64,000 bases of DNA from Hyphomonadaceae bacterium ML37 (GTDB lineage Bacteria > Pseudomonadota > Alphaproteobacteria > Caulobacterales > Maricaulaceae), in NCBI GenBank assembly GCA_027627685.1, contig CP091241.1, forward strand, positions 2,666,396-2,730,395, in the 5' to 3' direction. The notes under the pieces are model-generated. The model was not told the DNA's origin and did no database searches. It saw only the letters and a list, made by a program, of their open reading frames with translations. The translations under genes and the position numbers were made by a program. Positions 45,209 to 54,413 of the stretch are shown here, piece after piece. Positions within the stretch are counted from its first letter, which is position 1. Each line of letters starts with the position of its first letter.

Positions 45209-46087
45209 CTATTGCGGACGTCGCGCAACCGCACCAATTTCGATCGCGTTAGCATCGCCGCTTATGATTTCAGCAACACTAAACCTGGCCGCCACCCGAG
45301 TAACGCGTACAGTCGCCACCCGAGTTTCAACGCTCGAACCAAAACCGCCCAACGGTTCACCGGTAGCAGGATCTATCAGCTGCGGCCCTTGATTGAAAAC
45401 AATGAATTGATCGCCGATTTCAAGACCGCCTTCTCCACGATTCAGATAGACCTCACTATTTTGGACCTGCGCCACCATCACCGGGAAGCGAAACTCGATT
45501 ATATCCGCACCGAGCTTTCGGCCAATCCTCTGGGCGAGGCTCTCCATTACGCTAATGCTAGGCCCACCAGTGCGGCCTTGAACCAGCTCCACAGTGCGAG
45601 AGAAGGTCGCGTCATCATCCGACGAGTACAAGAGCGCCCCCGTCGTTGAACTCAGCACTCGAACGGTCGCCGAAAGACGCGCACTGTCACGTCTATTATA
45701 CATTCCAGGAAGAACGTCCACAGCTTCGAATCTCGCTCCCGCGCTGAAATGTGTAATTCTCGGCACTACTACATAACCCGCCACCTCAAGGGCGCCAGAG
45801 CGAGCATTTGCGCTGTTCGAAAGCTCACTATCAGCTAGCTCCTGCTCTGCAAACGCCATGTCGAGATTAACTAGGTTGCGCTCAAGCATCGTGAACTGCC
45901 TTGAACCTCTCAAAGCATTCTCAATCTCTAGCCTCAGCGTTTCAGCGATACCCACAGCATTCTGGGCCGCGCGCGCATCTGCTGAGATCTGTGTATCCAT
46001 CACCGCCGCAGTCGGACGGTTACTTTGAGCATGCGCCGCCGGAGTGAGGGCGAGCGACACGGCAAACAGGGACGTAACGAGTTTCAT
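45209..46087 (-). CDS. Exported CsgG/FlgT-like protein
   Basis: A 292-residue secreted protein with a cleavable signal (AVSLALTPAAHAQ). The N-terminal domain resembles CsgG/TolB-N-like folds: RPTAAVMDTQISADARAAQNAVGIAETLRLEIENALRGSRQFTMLERNLVN is the usual pattern of a strand followed by a helix and an 'ER' motif. The C-terminal AQVQNSEVYLNRGEGGLEIGDQFIVF resembles FlgT C-terminal repeats. It overlaps the upstream gene by 4 bases. The role could be secretion-pore or envelope-complex assembly; this is inferred from fold-like patterns only. Confidence 0.6.
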   Translation of the reverse strand: MKLVTSLFAVSLALTPAAHAQSNRPTAAVMDTQISADARAAQNAVGIAETLRLEIENALRGSRQFTMLERNLVNLDMAFAEQELADSELSNSANARSGALEVAGYVVVPRITHFSAGARFEAVDVLPGMYNRRDSARLSATVRVLSSTTGALLYSSDDDATFSRTVELVQGRTGGPSISVMESLAQRIGRKLGADIIEFRFPVMVAQVQNSEVYLNRGEGGLEIGDQFIVFNQGPQLIDPATGEPLGGFGSSVETRVATVRVTRVAARFSVAEIISGDANAIEIGAVARRPQ

Positions 46088-47205
46088 TGGAAGCTTACCT
46101 CATATTCTTCCCCACCAAAGTAGTCAGCATAGAATGCTGGCTCAGTGGAGAAAGCATCATAAAGCGCGTCGATAAGGTTTTGGGGAGAGCTGGTACTTGG
46201 AGCGGTGAACCGAATGATCGTCTCGATATCGGTGCTTGCGGCAAAGTCCGTGTCAACATCAGCTATTCCATCCATCGACTCTAACCGCTCACGCAAGCTG
46301 CGAAGGCGATTGCGGTCTGCGACATCACGGCGATTGACGTTCAAGACCCGAATTGAAAAAACGGTGCGCCCAAGAGCAGCAAGCGTTTCCGCGGTGGCGA
46401 TACCAGCTCGGCGCGAACCATATTCGGCTGTCTCAGCATTCACGACGCGAGCTATCTGGCGCGCGGCGTTATTGCTCAAATCAGCAACAAGAAGAGACTC
46501 AAGGGCGGAGCGATTGTCACCAGTCACCCAGCCCGAAACAGCCACGGGAGTCACAGCTAGAACTTCCTCTGCCCTTAAGTCATTCAATCGAAAACGCACA
46601 GTAAGAGCACCCGTGCTGCGACCGAGATTGGGGTCAAATTGAAAATCTGAGAACGAGACCTCATGGATAGCCAAACTGAAGTCAGCTTGACCACTTCGCG
46701 CCGCAGCAACCCCTGCGGAACCTGAAAGAATCCGATGATTATAGCTCGCGAACTCACCACTCAGCCGGTCAACCACAAAACTGGCGCGGTGATCACTTGC
46801 CTCTGCAGCACTGGCCACAAATACATATGATGCGCCGCCTGCAGCCGAAATTAGATCGGCAGCGTCAACTTGAAGCGCAGCCCGATTGAACCCCCCTTGG
46901 ATCTCACAAAGGAAGGCCGCCCCTTGTGGAACGCAGCGCTCTAAAGTGTCGCCACCGAAATAACGGCGTTTGAAGCTGGCAATATCACGCTCAGCGGCGC
47001 GCCTAAACCGATCGCCAGCGGTCCTAACTGCTGCTTGCCCCAATACACCAAGGAGCTCCGCGTCGAACGCGTTGAGGTAGGCCTCCACAGTTGCCTCCTC
47101 AATGGATGAACCGGACCCCACTCCGACCACCGGCGATATATCCTGAGCCTGTGACTGGCCTATCAAGATATAAGCCAGCAAAGCCAATGCAAAAAATCGC
47201 AGCAT
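46084..47205 (-). CDS. Exported protein with LPP20/FlgT-N-like N-terminus
   Basis: A 373-residue exported protein, signal peptide MLRFFALALLAYILIGQSQAQ. The following GVGSGSSIEEATVEAYLNAFDAELLGVLG has the Gly-x-Gly then Glu-Ala-x-x-x-Ala pattern of LPP20/FlgT-N-type domains. A later part (TVFSIRVLNVNRRDVADRNRLRSLRERLESMDGI) looks like a ferredoxin-like repeat. Two cysteines (ERCVPQGAAFLCEI) could form a disulfide. It is in the lower-GC operon with the CsgG/FlgT-like gene. Confidence 0.55.
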   Translation of the reverse strand: MLRFFALALLAYILIGQSQAQDISPVVGVGSGSSIEEATVEAYLNAFDAELLGVLGQAAVRTAGDRFRRAAERDIASFKRRYFGGDTLERCVPQGAAFLCEIQGGFNRAALQVDAADLISAAGGASYVFVASAAEASDHRASFVVDRLSGEFASYNHRILSGSAGVAAARSGQADFSLAIHEVSFSDFQFDPNLGRSTGALTVRFRLNDLRAEEVLAVTPVAVSGWVTGDNRSALESLLVADLSNNAARQIARVVNAETAEYGSRRAGIATAETLAALGRTVFSIRVLNVNRRDVADRNRLRSLRERLESMDGIADVDTDFAASTDIETIIRFTAPSTSSPQNLIDALYDAFSTEPAFYADYFGGEEYEVSFQ

Positions 47206-47214
47206 TGTCTGTCG

Positions 47215-48396
47215 TCACTCCATGCTTTCATTCGCTACTGATATGTGCACACCAACCTCTGGAGACAGCTGACGGGTCGCCGCTGAGAAGCCTTCACGCC
47301 ACGCTCCCCTAACGGCTGACGGCGGCACGCCCGCAATCGCCAAATACGAGCCGCCACCGCGGGCGATTGCCACCGTCTCCTCCGCACCGACACGTATGCC
47401 CTCACGTTCCAGCCAGCCAGCAATGCGCGTAGCGGCTACGCGTTGCTCGCCTAGCTGGTTTGACTCGCCTGTGACGACACCCGCTCGCTGCAGCTCGACC
47501 TGAACCGACAAAGCCAGACGCCCCAGATCTTCTGATGCTGAAATCAGCGCTGTCCCGGGAGGAAGCCGGTCCTCAAGTAGGCGAGCAATCGAGCCAGTAG
47601 CCCAGCCAAGGCTTGGGGGAAGGAGGGCGACCTGATCGAAACCGTTCTCGATCAGGTATCCTTGAAGGCTCAGATGGAACGTGTATGCCAGCTCTCCCGC
47701 CAGGAGTTGGGCAGAGTTAGCGTCAGTTATCCAGCCGATTTCTTCCAGAAATTCACGCGCCTCGCTCGAAAGCAGGACTGGCTCGACTCGAAACACGCGG
47801 AATGCGCGACGCCGGAAGCCAACCTCATCCGCCTCAATTGCCAATCTTATTTCATTGAGCGCCCCTTCAAAAGCTAGGCTGTACCAAGCTGTCAGATCCG
47901 CAACTGACGGCGGCCGTCGTGAGACAGACCCAGCCGGAAAGACGGATACGTGAGCAACGCCTCTCGAGTAGACGCTTTCCAGCCGTCGCGACGTTGAGAA
48001 GGCGCCGCGATCAGCAAAAACATCCAGAACGACGGTAGTATAGACCCTGGTTGCATATGCACTAGACCCGTCCATCAGACGCATCTCGACGACGTCGTGT
48101 TCAAAGCGAGGCACAAAAATTCCGTAGCCAGCGCCGCCTCTGATCGATGCAATTTGATCCAAAGATCCGCCATTCCCAGCGATGTCACTAAATGACCTAC
48201 TTACGACTACCGAAAGCTCCGTGCCTGGACCCGCCTCCGGCATGGCCGCACCAAAACTTTCCGAATATGCTCTATAGGCAGGGTTGCTCCGAAGGCTCTC
48301 CGGAGAAACTGCGCCAAGGAAATTCAATTGAGCAGAAGCTGGCTGTTCGGCAAGAAGCACGCAACCGACCGCAAACAATTGTAAAAATTTCAACAA
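47215..48396 (-). CDS. Exported protein of unknown function
   Basis: A 393-residue protein, first gene of the operon, with a signal peptide (FLQLFAVGCVLLAEQPASAQ). It starts with TTG preceded by GGTGGAGGGG. Features include a central beta-rich domain and a C-terminal segment AATRQLSPEVGVHISVANESME. I recognise no family. Its ordering with CsgG/FlgT-like products suggests an envelope complex. Confidence 0.55.
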   Translation of the reverse strand: MLKFLQLFAVGCVLLAEQPASAQLNFLGAVSPESLRSNPAYRAYSESFGAAMPEAGPGTELSVVVSRSFSDIAGNGGSLDQIASIRGGAGYGIFVPRFEHDVVEMRLMDGSSAYATRVYTTVVLDVFADRGAFSTSRRLESVYSRGVAHVSVFPAGSVSRRPPSVADLTAWYSLAFEGALNEIRLAIEADEVGFRRRAFRVFRVEPVLLSSEAREFLEEIGWITDANSAQLLAGELAYTFHLSLQGYLIENGFDQVALLPPSLGWATGSIARLLEDRLPPGTALISASEDLGRLALSVQVELQRAGVVTGESNQLGEQRVAATRIAGWLEREGIRVGAEETVAIARGGGSYLAIAGVPPSAVRGAWREGFSAATRQLSPEVGVHISVANESME

Positions 48397-48496
48397 CGCC
48401 CCTCCACCCGACTTTTTGAAAGCTACGCCAGCCGGGCGTTACAAGCAAACGAAACCGGCGGGGCATAGAGTTTGAGCACCTCCGGAGACGCCTGAT

Positions 48497-48733
48497 TTAC
48501 GGGCTGTCGTCCCCTGAAAGCCGTTTCTTGCCGACCGAGCGGATTTTTATCGCAGTTCTGGGTTCGCGGCGGGCGCTTTCGGCCCCCTCGGGGCGTCTAT
48601 TTCGCTCGCGCAGGTGCATTTTGCCTAGCGAGCCAGCACCATCGCCCATGTTGTAGGCCATGTTGGCCAGCGTCAGCGACGCCTCGGCGCGCACCAGCCC
48701 CACATCCAAATAGGCGCACGGCCACCTACGCAA
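48497..48733 (-). pseudogene. IS5-like transposase C-terminal remnant
   Basis: The peptide fragment DVGLVRAEASLTLANMAYNM matches the C-terminal helix pattern of IS5-type DDE transposases. The frame then runs into an unrelated basic tail, and upstream sequence is not a transposase. A residue of a deleted insertion sequence. Confidence 0.5.
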
Positions 48734-49059
48734 TCACAGCCATCTCCACGCGCCACTACGCGCACCTCGGGTTCCTCTGGCCACATGCCAGGCGAGAGGA
48801 CCGTGCGTAAAAGTGCGGTTGGCGCAAATCGGTAAGTGACTGGATTAATTTGCTCTTGTTCAAGCGAACCAATTCCGGCGAGGTTCGCTCGGTTTGAGAC
48901 CAGGGCGATTCAGAGACCGAAAAACGGGCGCTCGCCAGTCTCCGAGGTTCGGATGGCTGCCGCAAACCCCTTTGAAACAAAAAGAAAAAAGGCCCCATCA
49001 GGAGCCTCGAGTCCGTTTCGCGACTGGAAACTGGCGGAGGGAACGGCACTGACACCCAA
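48734..49059. other. Intergenic stretch with no recognised gene
   Basis: About 325 bases between two transposase remnants. Short frames on both strands have no recognisable similarity. It may be degenerate mobile DNA. Confidence 0.4.
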
Positions 49060-49215
49060 CTCTCTCTGGGATATCTACCGGAACCGCATCGTCTCGTGGC
49101 TCACATCGACGCCGCGCTCGTGCAGCAGATCCTCGACATTGCAAAGCAATGCGGGAACCGGACATGCATCATCACCTCAAGGCGGATCACCTCAGGCGAA
49201 GTCTTGAAATAGTGG
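49060..49215 (-). pseudogene. IS6-family transposase remnant, frameshifted
   Basis: On the minus strand the sequence reads YFKTSPEVIRLEVMMHVRFP and then, after a frame change, NVEDLLHERGVDVSHETMRF, both typical of the N-terminal half of IS6-type transposases. A stop follows. The gene has lost its catalytic domain. Confidence 0.7.
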
Positions 49216-49497
49216 GGCGGATTTCTCATCCGAAAAGGCCGCGAAGCCGTCCTGCCCGGCTCAAGTCGGATTCCTCTGACAATACCCTGTCGTGTATTGG
49301 GCTATCGTCGCGTCGATTTTTGCGATCACATGCTTCAGTGACCTAGTCGGGCCGGACAAGGCTATTCCCGATCAGATCCGCGCCTCTTGCATCTAGCTAC
49401 GCCAACGGTCATGAGGCCGCGGTGGCGCTCAAGAGCGAATGTTCGCTTTTGATCCGCCCAATGCGTGCCTGATGAACGATTAAGCCTCCCGTCCGGC
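49216..49497. other. Intergenic stretch with no recognised gene
   Basis: About 280 bases of probable mobile-element debris adjoining the IS6 remnant. No gene could be supported. Confidence 0.4.
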
Positions 49498-49728
49498 TCA
49501 CTCCTTGCGCTCAACACGATGGCGGGGCCGATTGATGGACCCGGCGCCAGAGGTGGATGGGCAAATCCAGTCGCCTGGAGCCGATGGCTCGGACGGGTGA
49601 GCAGGCTCACAGGCATTGCGCCCGGCGGCGTTGAAAAGTGAAGGGCCGGCGAAGTCCAGCAGTGGCGCGCAACCGGCCACCATCACAGCCATTGCTCCTG
49701 ACACGGTCAGTTTTGATAAAAGTCTCAT
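49498..49728 (-). CDS. Small putative lipoprotein
   Basis: A 76-residue protein starting MRLLSKLTVSGAMAVMVAGC, a lipoprotein signal with lipobox VAGC. An AGGAG site lies 8-12 bases before the ATG. The mature part is short, Pro/Ser-rich, with two further cysteines. A longer frame upstream on this strand is not credible. Function unknown; it lies between IS debris and the patatin gene, divergent from it. Confidence 0.55.
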   Translation of the reverse strand: MRLLSKLTVSGAMAVMVAGCAPLLDFAGPSLFNAAGRNACEPAHPSEPSAPGDWICPSTSGAGSINRPRHRVERKE

Positions 49729-49933
49729 GACGTGGCTCCTGTGCAACAGGCTCAGCCTCGCCATCAATCCGGGCCAAACCGTGACCGCTTTACAGTAATT
49801 TCTGGTCTCGCTCTCACCTTTGCCGCACTGAGTAAGCGCTATCTGAAAGAAGACCCTCTTTCTCCATCTTGCACTCGGCTGCTCTGTGCCGATGATATCT
49901 GATCTGTGGGGAATGAGCACTCGGGGTGGGGCA

Positions 49934-51178
49934 ATGGGGTTTTTACGCGCATTATTCCGGACTAACCGCCTGGCGGCCGAGGCTCCGACGGTCGTTCCGC
50001 TCCCATACCATCGAAAATCGCTTGCCGAACATCTGGACCCTGAGGGCCCCAAGCGCATTCTGGCGCTGGACGGTGGCGGTGTGCGCGGCGCGATGGAGAT
50101 CGCGATCCTGCAACGTATCGAAGACCTCCTGCGGGCCCGGCACGGCAATCATCCCGACTTCCGCCTCGCTGACTACTTCGACCTCATCGGCGGCACATCG
50201 ACGGGCTCCATCATCGCGGCAGGCCTTGCCGCCAAGCGCATGACCGTGAGCGAAATCTGGGACCTCTATCAGGAGATGGCCGGCAAGGTGTTCAAGCGGC
50301 GCTTTCTCGCTCGCGGGGCGATCAGGGCGCGATTTGACGCGGGCAATCTGCATCGTCAGCTTGATAATGTATTTGGCGAGCTTGAACTCGGTTCCCAAGA
50401 GTTCGCAACCGGCTTTGCCGCCGTGGCCAAGCGGATCGACACGGTGAGCCCGTGGGTGCTGCACAATAATCCGAGGTCACCTTATTTTGAGGACCCCGAA
50501 CACGGCGGGTATCTCGGAAACCGGCGATACCGGCTGACCCAGATCGTGCGCGCCTCAGCGGCGGCCCCCATGTATTTCGATCCCGAGCGCATAGAAATCG
50601 GCCCGGGCCAGTTTGGCGAGTTCATTGATGGCGGCCTCACTCCGCATAACAATCCGGCGTTTCAGCTGCTCATGCTGGCAGGCCTCAAGAACCACAGCTA
50701 TGGCTGGACCCTGAACGCGCGCAATCTGTTGATGATCTCCATCGGCACAGGCTCGCTGATTGATAAAACACCCAAGCGGCCGGGTCTGCTCTCCGGAACA
50801 TCCGCCGCACGCGCCCTGAACGCCCTGACATCCATGATCTCAAGCTCGGAGGCATTTATCGAACTGCTTATGCAATGGGCCTCCAACGCGCCGGACCCGC
50901 TGGTGCTGAACAGTGAGATCGGAGATCTGCGCGAGGACCTCATCGCCGACAAACCATTGCTGAGCTATCAGCGTTACCAGTCACAGCTGACGCGGGCGTA
51001 CCTGGTGTCGGAACTCGGGTTTGGGTTCAGCGACCGGGACATCAAGACACTGCGCGACATGACCGATCCCAAGGCCATGCCCCTCGCCCACGCGGTCGGC
51101 GCAGCGATGGCCCGACGATATGTCAGGGATACGCATTTCCCGGTCAGCTTTGATCTGAACGTCGAAGCCAACCGCTGA
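49934..51178 (+). CDS. Patatin-like phospholipase
   Basis: A 414-residue lipid acyl hydrolase of the patatin family. The oxyanion motif is LDGGGVRGAME, the nucleophile elbow GGTSTGSI (serine) and the catalytic aspartate in DGGLTPHNNP: the Ser-Asp dyad is complete. Start chosen after GGGGTGGGG; ATGs at 49913 and earlier are alternatives. There is no signal peptide, so it is cytoplasmic. Related patatins serve as phospholipase effectors in CBASS-type defence, but many are not defensive; the TIR, RyR and SLATT-like neighbours support a conflict role. It ends 35 bases inside the convergent TIR-WD40 gene. Confidence 0.88.
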   Translation: MGFLRALFRTNRLAAEAPTVVPLPYHRKSLAEHLDPEGPKRILALDGGGVRGAMEIAILQRIEDLLRARHGNHPDFRLADYFDLIGGTSTGSIIAAGLAAKRMTVSEIWDLYQEMAGKVFKRRFLARGAIRARFDAGNLHRQLDNVFGELELGSQEFATGFAAVAKRIDTVSPWVLHNNPRSPYFEDPEHGGYLGNRRYRLTQIVRASAAAPMYFDPERIEIGPGQFGEFIDGGLTPHNNPAFQLLMLAGLKNHSYGWTLNARNLLMISIGTGSLIDKTPKRPGLLSGTSAARALNALTSMISSSEAFIELLMQWASNAPDPLVLNSEIGDLREDLIADKPLLSYQRYQSQLTRAYLVSELGFGFSDRDIKTLRDMTDPKAMPLAHAVGAAMARRYVRDTHFPVSFDLNVEANR

Positions 51179-54100
51179 CTGATCGCCCGGCGCGGGCCGC
51201 CGGTCCGGGCAGATTGCAGACATCATCGCCCGGTTCATAGAGCGACCTCAGTAGGGGTGCGGCCCTTAAATCATTCTCGGTGAGCATTCTGAGTTGACCG
51301 CGGAGCAAGCCCGTCTCGGGATCGCACATCGCCTCGCGCCGCGGGAGAGTTAGTTGTCCACCACAGCCAAGGGAGCCCATTGCGCGATCGACGCTCCAGA
51401 CTCTCACTGTACCATCCTCAGCCGTAGCAACGACGCTCCGGCCGTCTGGGGAGAAAGCGGCATCTAAGACTGCAGTATTATATGTTATTGGCTGCATAAT
51501 GGGCTCATTCGTTACAATATCCGAGATCACAATGGCACCGCGATTGCTCAGAAGGGAGCCGCTAGTGGAAACAATGCACGTGCCATTTATTGAACGGTCA
51601 GTGGAGTTTGTAGCGGCACCATTACGCAGATAACGCACTGGATCGTGGATAACCTCGCCAGAGGCAGCGTCCCATATTCGGACCTGACGGTCAAAGCTTT
51701 GCGTCAAAATAAGCGTCCCGTCCGGGGAGAAAGCGGCGGACCTGACCGATTCCTCATGGCGGAGGGGCTCAGTGAGGGGTACGCCGATTGCGGCGTCCCA
51801 CACTAGGGCTGTACCATCCCGGCCAGCAGTAACGATGCGCGCGCCATCAGGAGAAAACGTGGCGGAGGTGACCTCTCCCGGATGGCGCAAGGGACCTGAA
51901 ATCGACGCGCCTGAGCTAGCGTCCCAAATATAGGCTGCATCACTGGTGCGAGTAACGATGTGCGCCCCGTCCGGTGAAAAGGCTACCGATCGTACCGCTT
52001 CCTGATGGCGTATGGGCTCAGTAACAGGGGTGCCCGTGGCGGCGTCCCAAATGCGCGCCGTGCCATCCATGCTCGCGGTGACGACCTGCGCCCCGTCCGG
52101 GGATAGAGCCGCAGAGCTGAACATTGCCTCATGGCGCTGGGGGACGATAAGGGGCGTTCCTGTCCCAGCATTCCAGACTCGCCATTCGCCCCGAGCGAAA
52201 TCTGAACCGGTCGCTGTCACAATACGTGCGCCATTTTGGGAAAATGCGGCGGAGTATACCCACCCTTCGTGACGCATGGGCTGGGTGGTGGGGGAGCCTG
52301 TGGCACCATCCCAAACACGAGCCGTGCGATCATAGCTGGCAGTGAGAATACGCATCCCGTCCGGGGAGAAAGCGGCTGAACTGACCCAGTCCTCATGTCG
52401 CAGGGGTTCGGTATTGAGCGCACCAGTGGAAGTGTCCCACACCCGCGCTGTGTTATCCCTGCTTGCCGTAACGAGGCGCATCCCATCCAAGGAAAAAGCA
52501 ACCGACTCGACCCCATCATCATGGAGCATTGGCGCACCGATAGGTTCGCCAGTTATGACGCTCCACATCTGGACTCTGCTATTGCGCGACCCAATTTGTT
52601 CGCTTGCTGTGACAACGCTACTACTATCGGGGGAGAAAAGGGCAAAAGTTATTCTTCCTTGACGATGTATTCCCTCGGATACGGGCAAGCCAGTTGTCGA
52701 ATCCCACACCTGCAATACAGCATTACGAGCGAGCAGAATGTCGTCATGGGAAACTGTTAAAATATACGCCCCATCAGGAGAAAACAAAGCAGAAGTAAAG
52801 GCCCAACCATTTTGCAAAATACGTATGACTGGTGCGCCTCCATTCGTTTCCCATACCTGCGCCACACCATCCTTGCCTGCGGTAACAATATGCAACCCAT
52901 CTGGAGAGAATCTTGCAGAGTACACCACGTCTCCATGGCGCAAAGGATCAATTACTAAAGCGCCTGTACCAACATCCCACACCCGAGCTGTGCGATCCGC
53001 GCCAGCCGTGATGATGCGCTCTCCATCAGGAGAAAAGGTGGCTGAGAAGATCTCACCCTCGTCGTGGAGTAGGGGACCTGAAATCGACGCGCCTGAGCTA
53101 GCGTCCCAAATATAGGCTGCATCACTGGTGCGAGTAACGATGTGCGCCCCGTCCGGTGAAAAGGCTACCGATCGTACCGCTTCCTGATGGCGTATGGGCT
53201 CAGTAACAGGGGTGCCCGTGGCGGCGTCCCAAATGCGCGCCGTGCCATCCATGCTCGCGGTGACGAAGCGTATCCCATCTGGGGAGAAAGCCGAAAATAT
53301 GATTCCTTCATCTTGCCGAACTAAAGCTATAGTCCGCGTTACGCCACCAGCCCTTACCAAAGCTGGCTTCGCGGCATCCGAAGCTGGACTCCAGGGGCGT
53401 TCATCGGCTGCCACTATGGCCAGTCGCAAGGCTCGTTCGATCTCAGTTGCAGTGCGTTGCGGTCGCTCAAGTATATCCTGCGTTAAGGTCGCCAGCATCA
53501 GCGATCGCTGCTCGCCCGTCTCACGCAATTGCACCCAAGTCCAGGATGTGCCCGCCATGGCCGTCAGTACCAGCACCATGGCGACGATCTGGAGCCGCGA
53601 GCCGAGCTTGCGGGCCTGTTGGCCCAGGATCAGGGTCTTTGACGCCAGCGCCTCACGCTCTGTAATCAGCGCCTCGCGCTCGGCGATTTCGGATTTGAGC
53701 AGAGCCTGCCGCCGGTCTTCGGCGTCCCTGCTGGCGGTAATGAAGGCGCGCACACGATCATTTACGGTTTCACCGGGCGGTGCAGCGCGCAGCCAGTTTT
53801 CAGCCTCGTCCAGCACGCTGCCGCGCAAAAGTAGGTCGTCAGGCCGGTCGCGTTGCTCCCATTCAAACGCCAGCTCACCGAACCGGGTATGAAGGCGGGT
53901 CCAGCCAAGATTCCGGCTCAACGCCGCTTCGAGCTTGATCAGCCCGTCATAAAACCCCGAGCCCGGCATGTTGGGATCGGGATAAAAGAAAAGAAAGTTG
54001 AGTTCCGAAAGCGCGGCCGGGGCCGGCGCAGTCAGAGGGGTTGGCAGCACCGGTATGCAGCGCTTGCCCTGGCGCAGCGCCTCCTCGACTTCCCAGGCGC

Positions 54101-54347
54101 ATATCGCGGACACAGCCGAATGGTCGCTCAGGACGAACACGACCACGTCGCAGGACCGGATTAGCGTAGCCAGACGCGGCCGCCATGCTTCGGCGCCCTC
54201 GATCGCGTGGCGGTCGATCAGAGCCTCGAAGCCGCGATCATTGAGCATCAGAACAAGCTGATCGGCGAATGCCACATCGGCGCGCGAATAGGACACGAAG
54301 ACCTTGAGCTTCGAGCCCGCTATCTCGCCTGACGAAGCCCCCGTCAT
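51144..54347 (-). CDS. TIR-TM-WD40 receptor-like protein (copy 1)
   Basis: A 1067-residue protein. A TIR domain (about residues 13-150) opens KLKVFVSYSRADVAFADQLV and has a conserved glutamate in CAWEVEEAL. A coiled coil (near 225-250) is followed by one membrane helix (VAMVLVLTAMAGTSW). An extracytoplasmic-side or tethered WD40 region of 14 repeats follows, enough for two seven-bladed propellers, ending in a short tail with CDPETG, LTENDLRAAP and YEPGDDVC. Lower GC than the photosynthesis genes. It follows the RyR gene by 66 bases on the same strand. Expected action: NADase or signal-generating TIR triggered by a ligand on the propellers; that is inference. It contains an exact internal 194-bp duplication. 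Confidence 0.88.
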   Translation of the reverse strand: MTGASSGEIAGSKLKVFVSYSRADVAFADQLVLMLNDRGFEALIDRHAIEGAEAWRPRLATLIRSCDVVVFVLSDHSAVSAICAWEVEEALRQGKRCIPVLPTPLTAPAPAALSELNFLFFYPDPNMPGSGFYDGLIKLEAALSRNLGWTRLHTRFGELAFEWEQRDRPDDLLLRGSVLDEAENWLRAAPPGETVNDRVRAFITASRDAEDRRQALLKSEIAEREALITEREALASKTLILGQQARKLGSRLQIVAMVLVLTAMAGTSWTWVQLRETGEQRSLMLATLTQDILERPQRTATEIERALRLAIVAADERPWSPASDAAKPALVRAGGVTRTIALVRQDEGIIFSAFSPDGIRFVTASMDGTARIWDAATGTPVTEPIRHQEAVRSVAFSPDGAHIVTRTSDAAYIWDASSGASISGPLLHDEGEIFSATFSPDGERIITAGADRTARVWDVGTGALVIDPLRHGDVVYSARFSPDGLHIVTAGKDGVAQVWETNGGAPVIRILQNGWAFTSALFSPDGAYILTVSHDDILLARNAVLQVWDSTTGLPVSEGIHRQGRITFALFSPDSSSVVTASEQIGSRNSRVQMWSVITGEPIGAPMLHDDGVESVAFSLDGMRLVTASRDNTARVWDTSTGALNTEPLRHEDWVSSAAFSPDGMRILTASYDRTARVWDGATGSPTTQPMRHEGWVYSAAFSQNGARIVTATGSDFARGEWRVWNAGTGTPLIVPQRHEAMFSSAALSPDGAQVVTASMDGTARIWDAATGTPVTEPIRHQEAVRSVAFSPDGAHIVTRTSDAAYIWDASSGASISGPLRHPGEVTSATFSPDGARIVTAGRDGTALVWDAAIGVPLTEPLRHEESVRSAAFSPDGTLILTQSFDRQVRIWDAASGEVIHDPVRYLRNGAATNSTDRSINGTCIVSTSGSLLSNRGAIVISDIVTNEPIMQPITYNTAVLDAAFSPDGRSVVATAEDGTVRVWSVDRAMGSLGCGGQLTLPRREAMCDPETGLLRGQLRMLTENDLRAAPLLRSLYEPGDDVCNLPGPAARAGRSVSGWLRRSDQS
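51891..52084. repeat. Exact 194-bp direct repeat inside the TIR-WD40 gene, copy A
   Basis: Identical base for base to 53073-53266. It encodes the C-terminal end of one WD40 repeat and all of the next, and corresponds to the GTARIWDAATGTPVTEPIRH to SSGASISGPL protein segment. Confidence 0.95.
53073..53266. repeat. Exact 194-bp direct repeat inside the TIR-WD40 gene, copy B
   Basis: Partner of 51891-52084. Other repeats in the gene have diverged strongly, so this pair results from a recent internal duplication or gene conversion. Confidence 0.95.
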
Positions 54348-54413
54348 GCCCCCGCTCCCCAAACCCCTCACAGACGCAGTTTAACCAACCTGCCTCGAAA
54401 GGTTAACGCAAAA

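Noticed and set aside
49729-50148. Longer minus-strand protein including the small lipoprotein
   Set aside because: The upstream part is Arg-rich and antisense to the patatin start; the internal ATG has a ribosome-binding site and a proper lipoprotein signal.
51300-54000. CRISPR-like repeat array
   Set aside because: Regularly spaced similar DNA here encodes WD40 repeats; unit length is about 126 bases and there are no short identical repeats separated by unique spacers.
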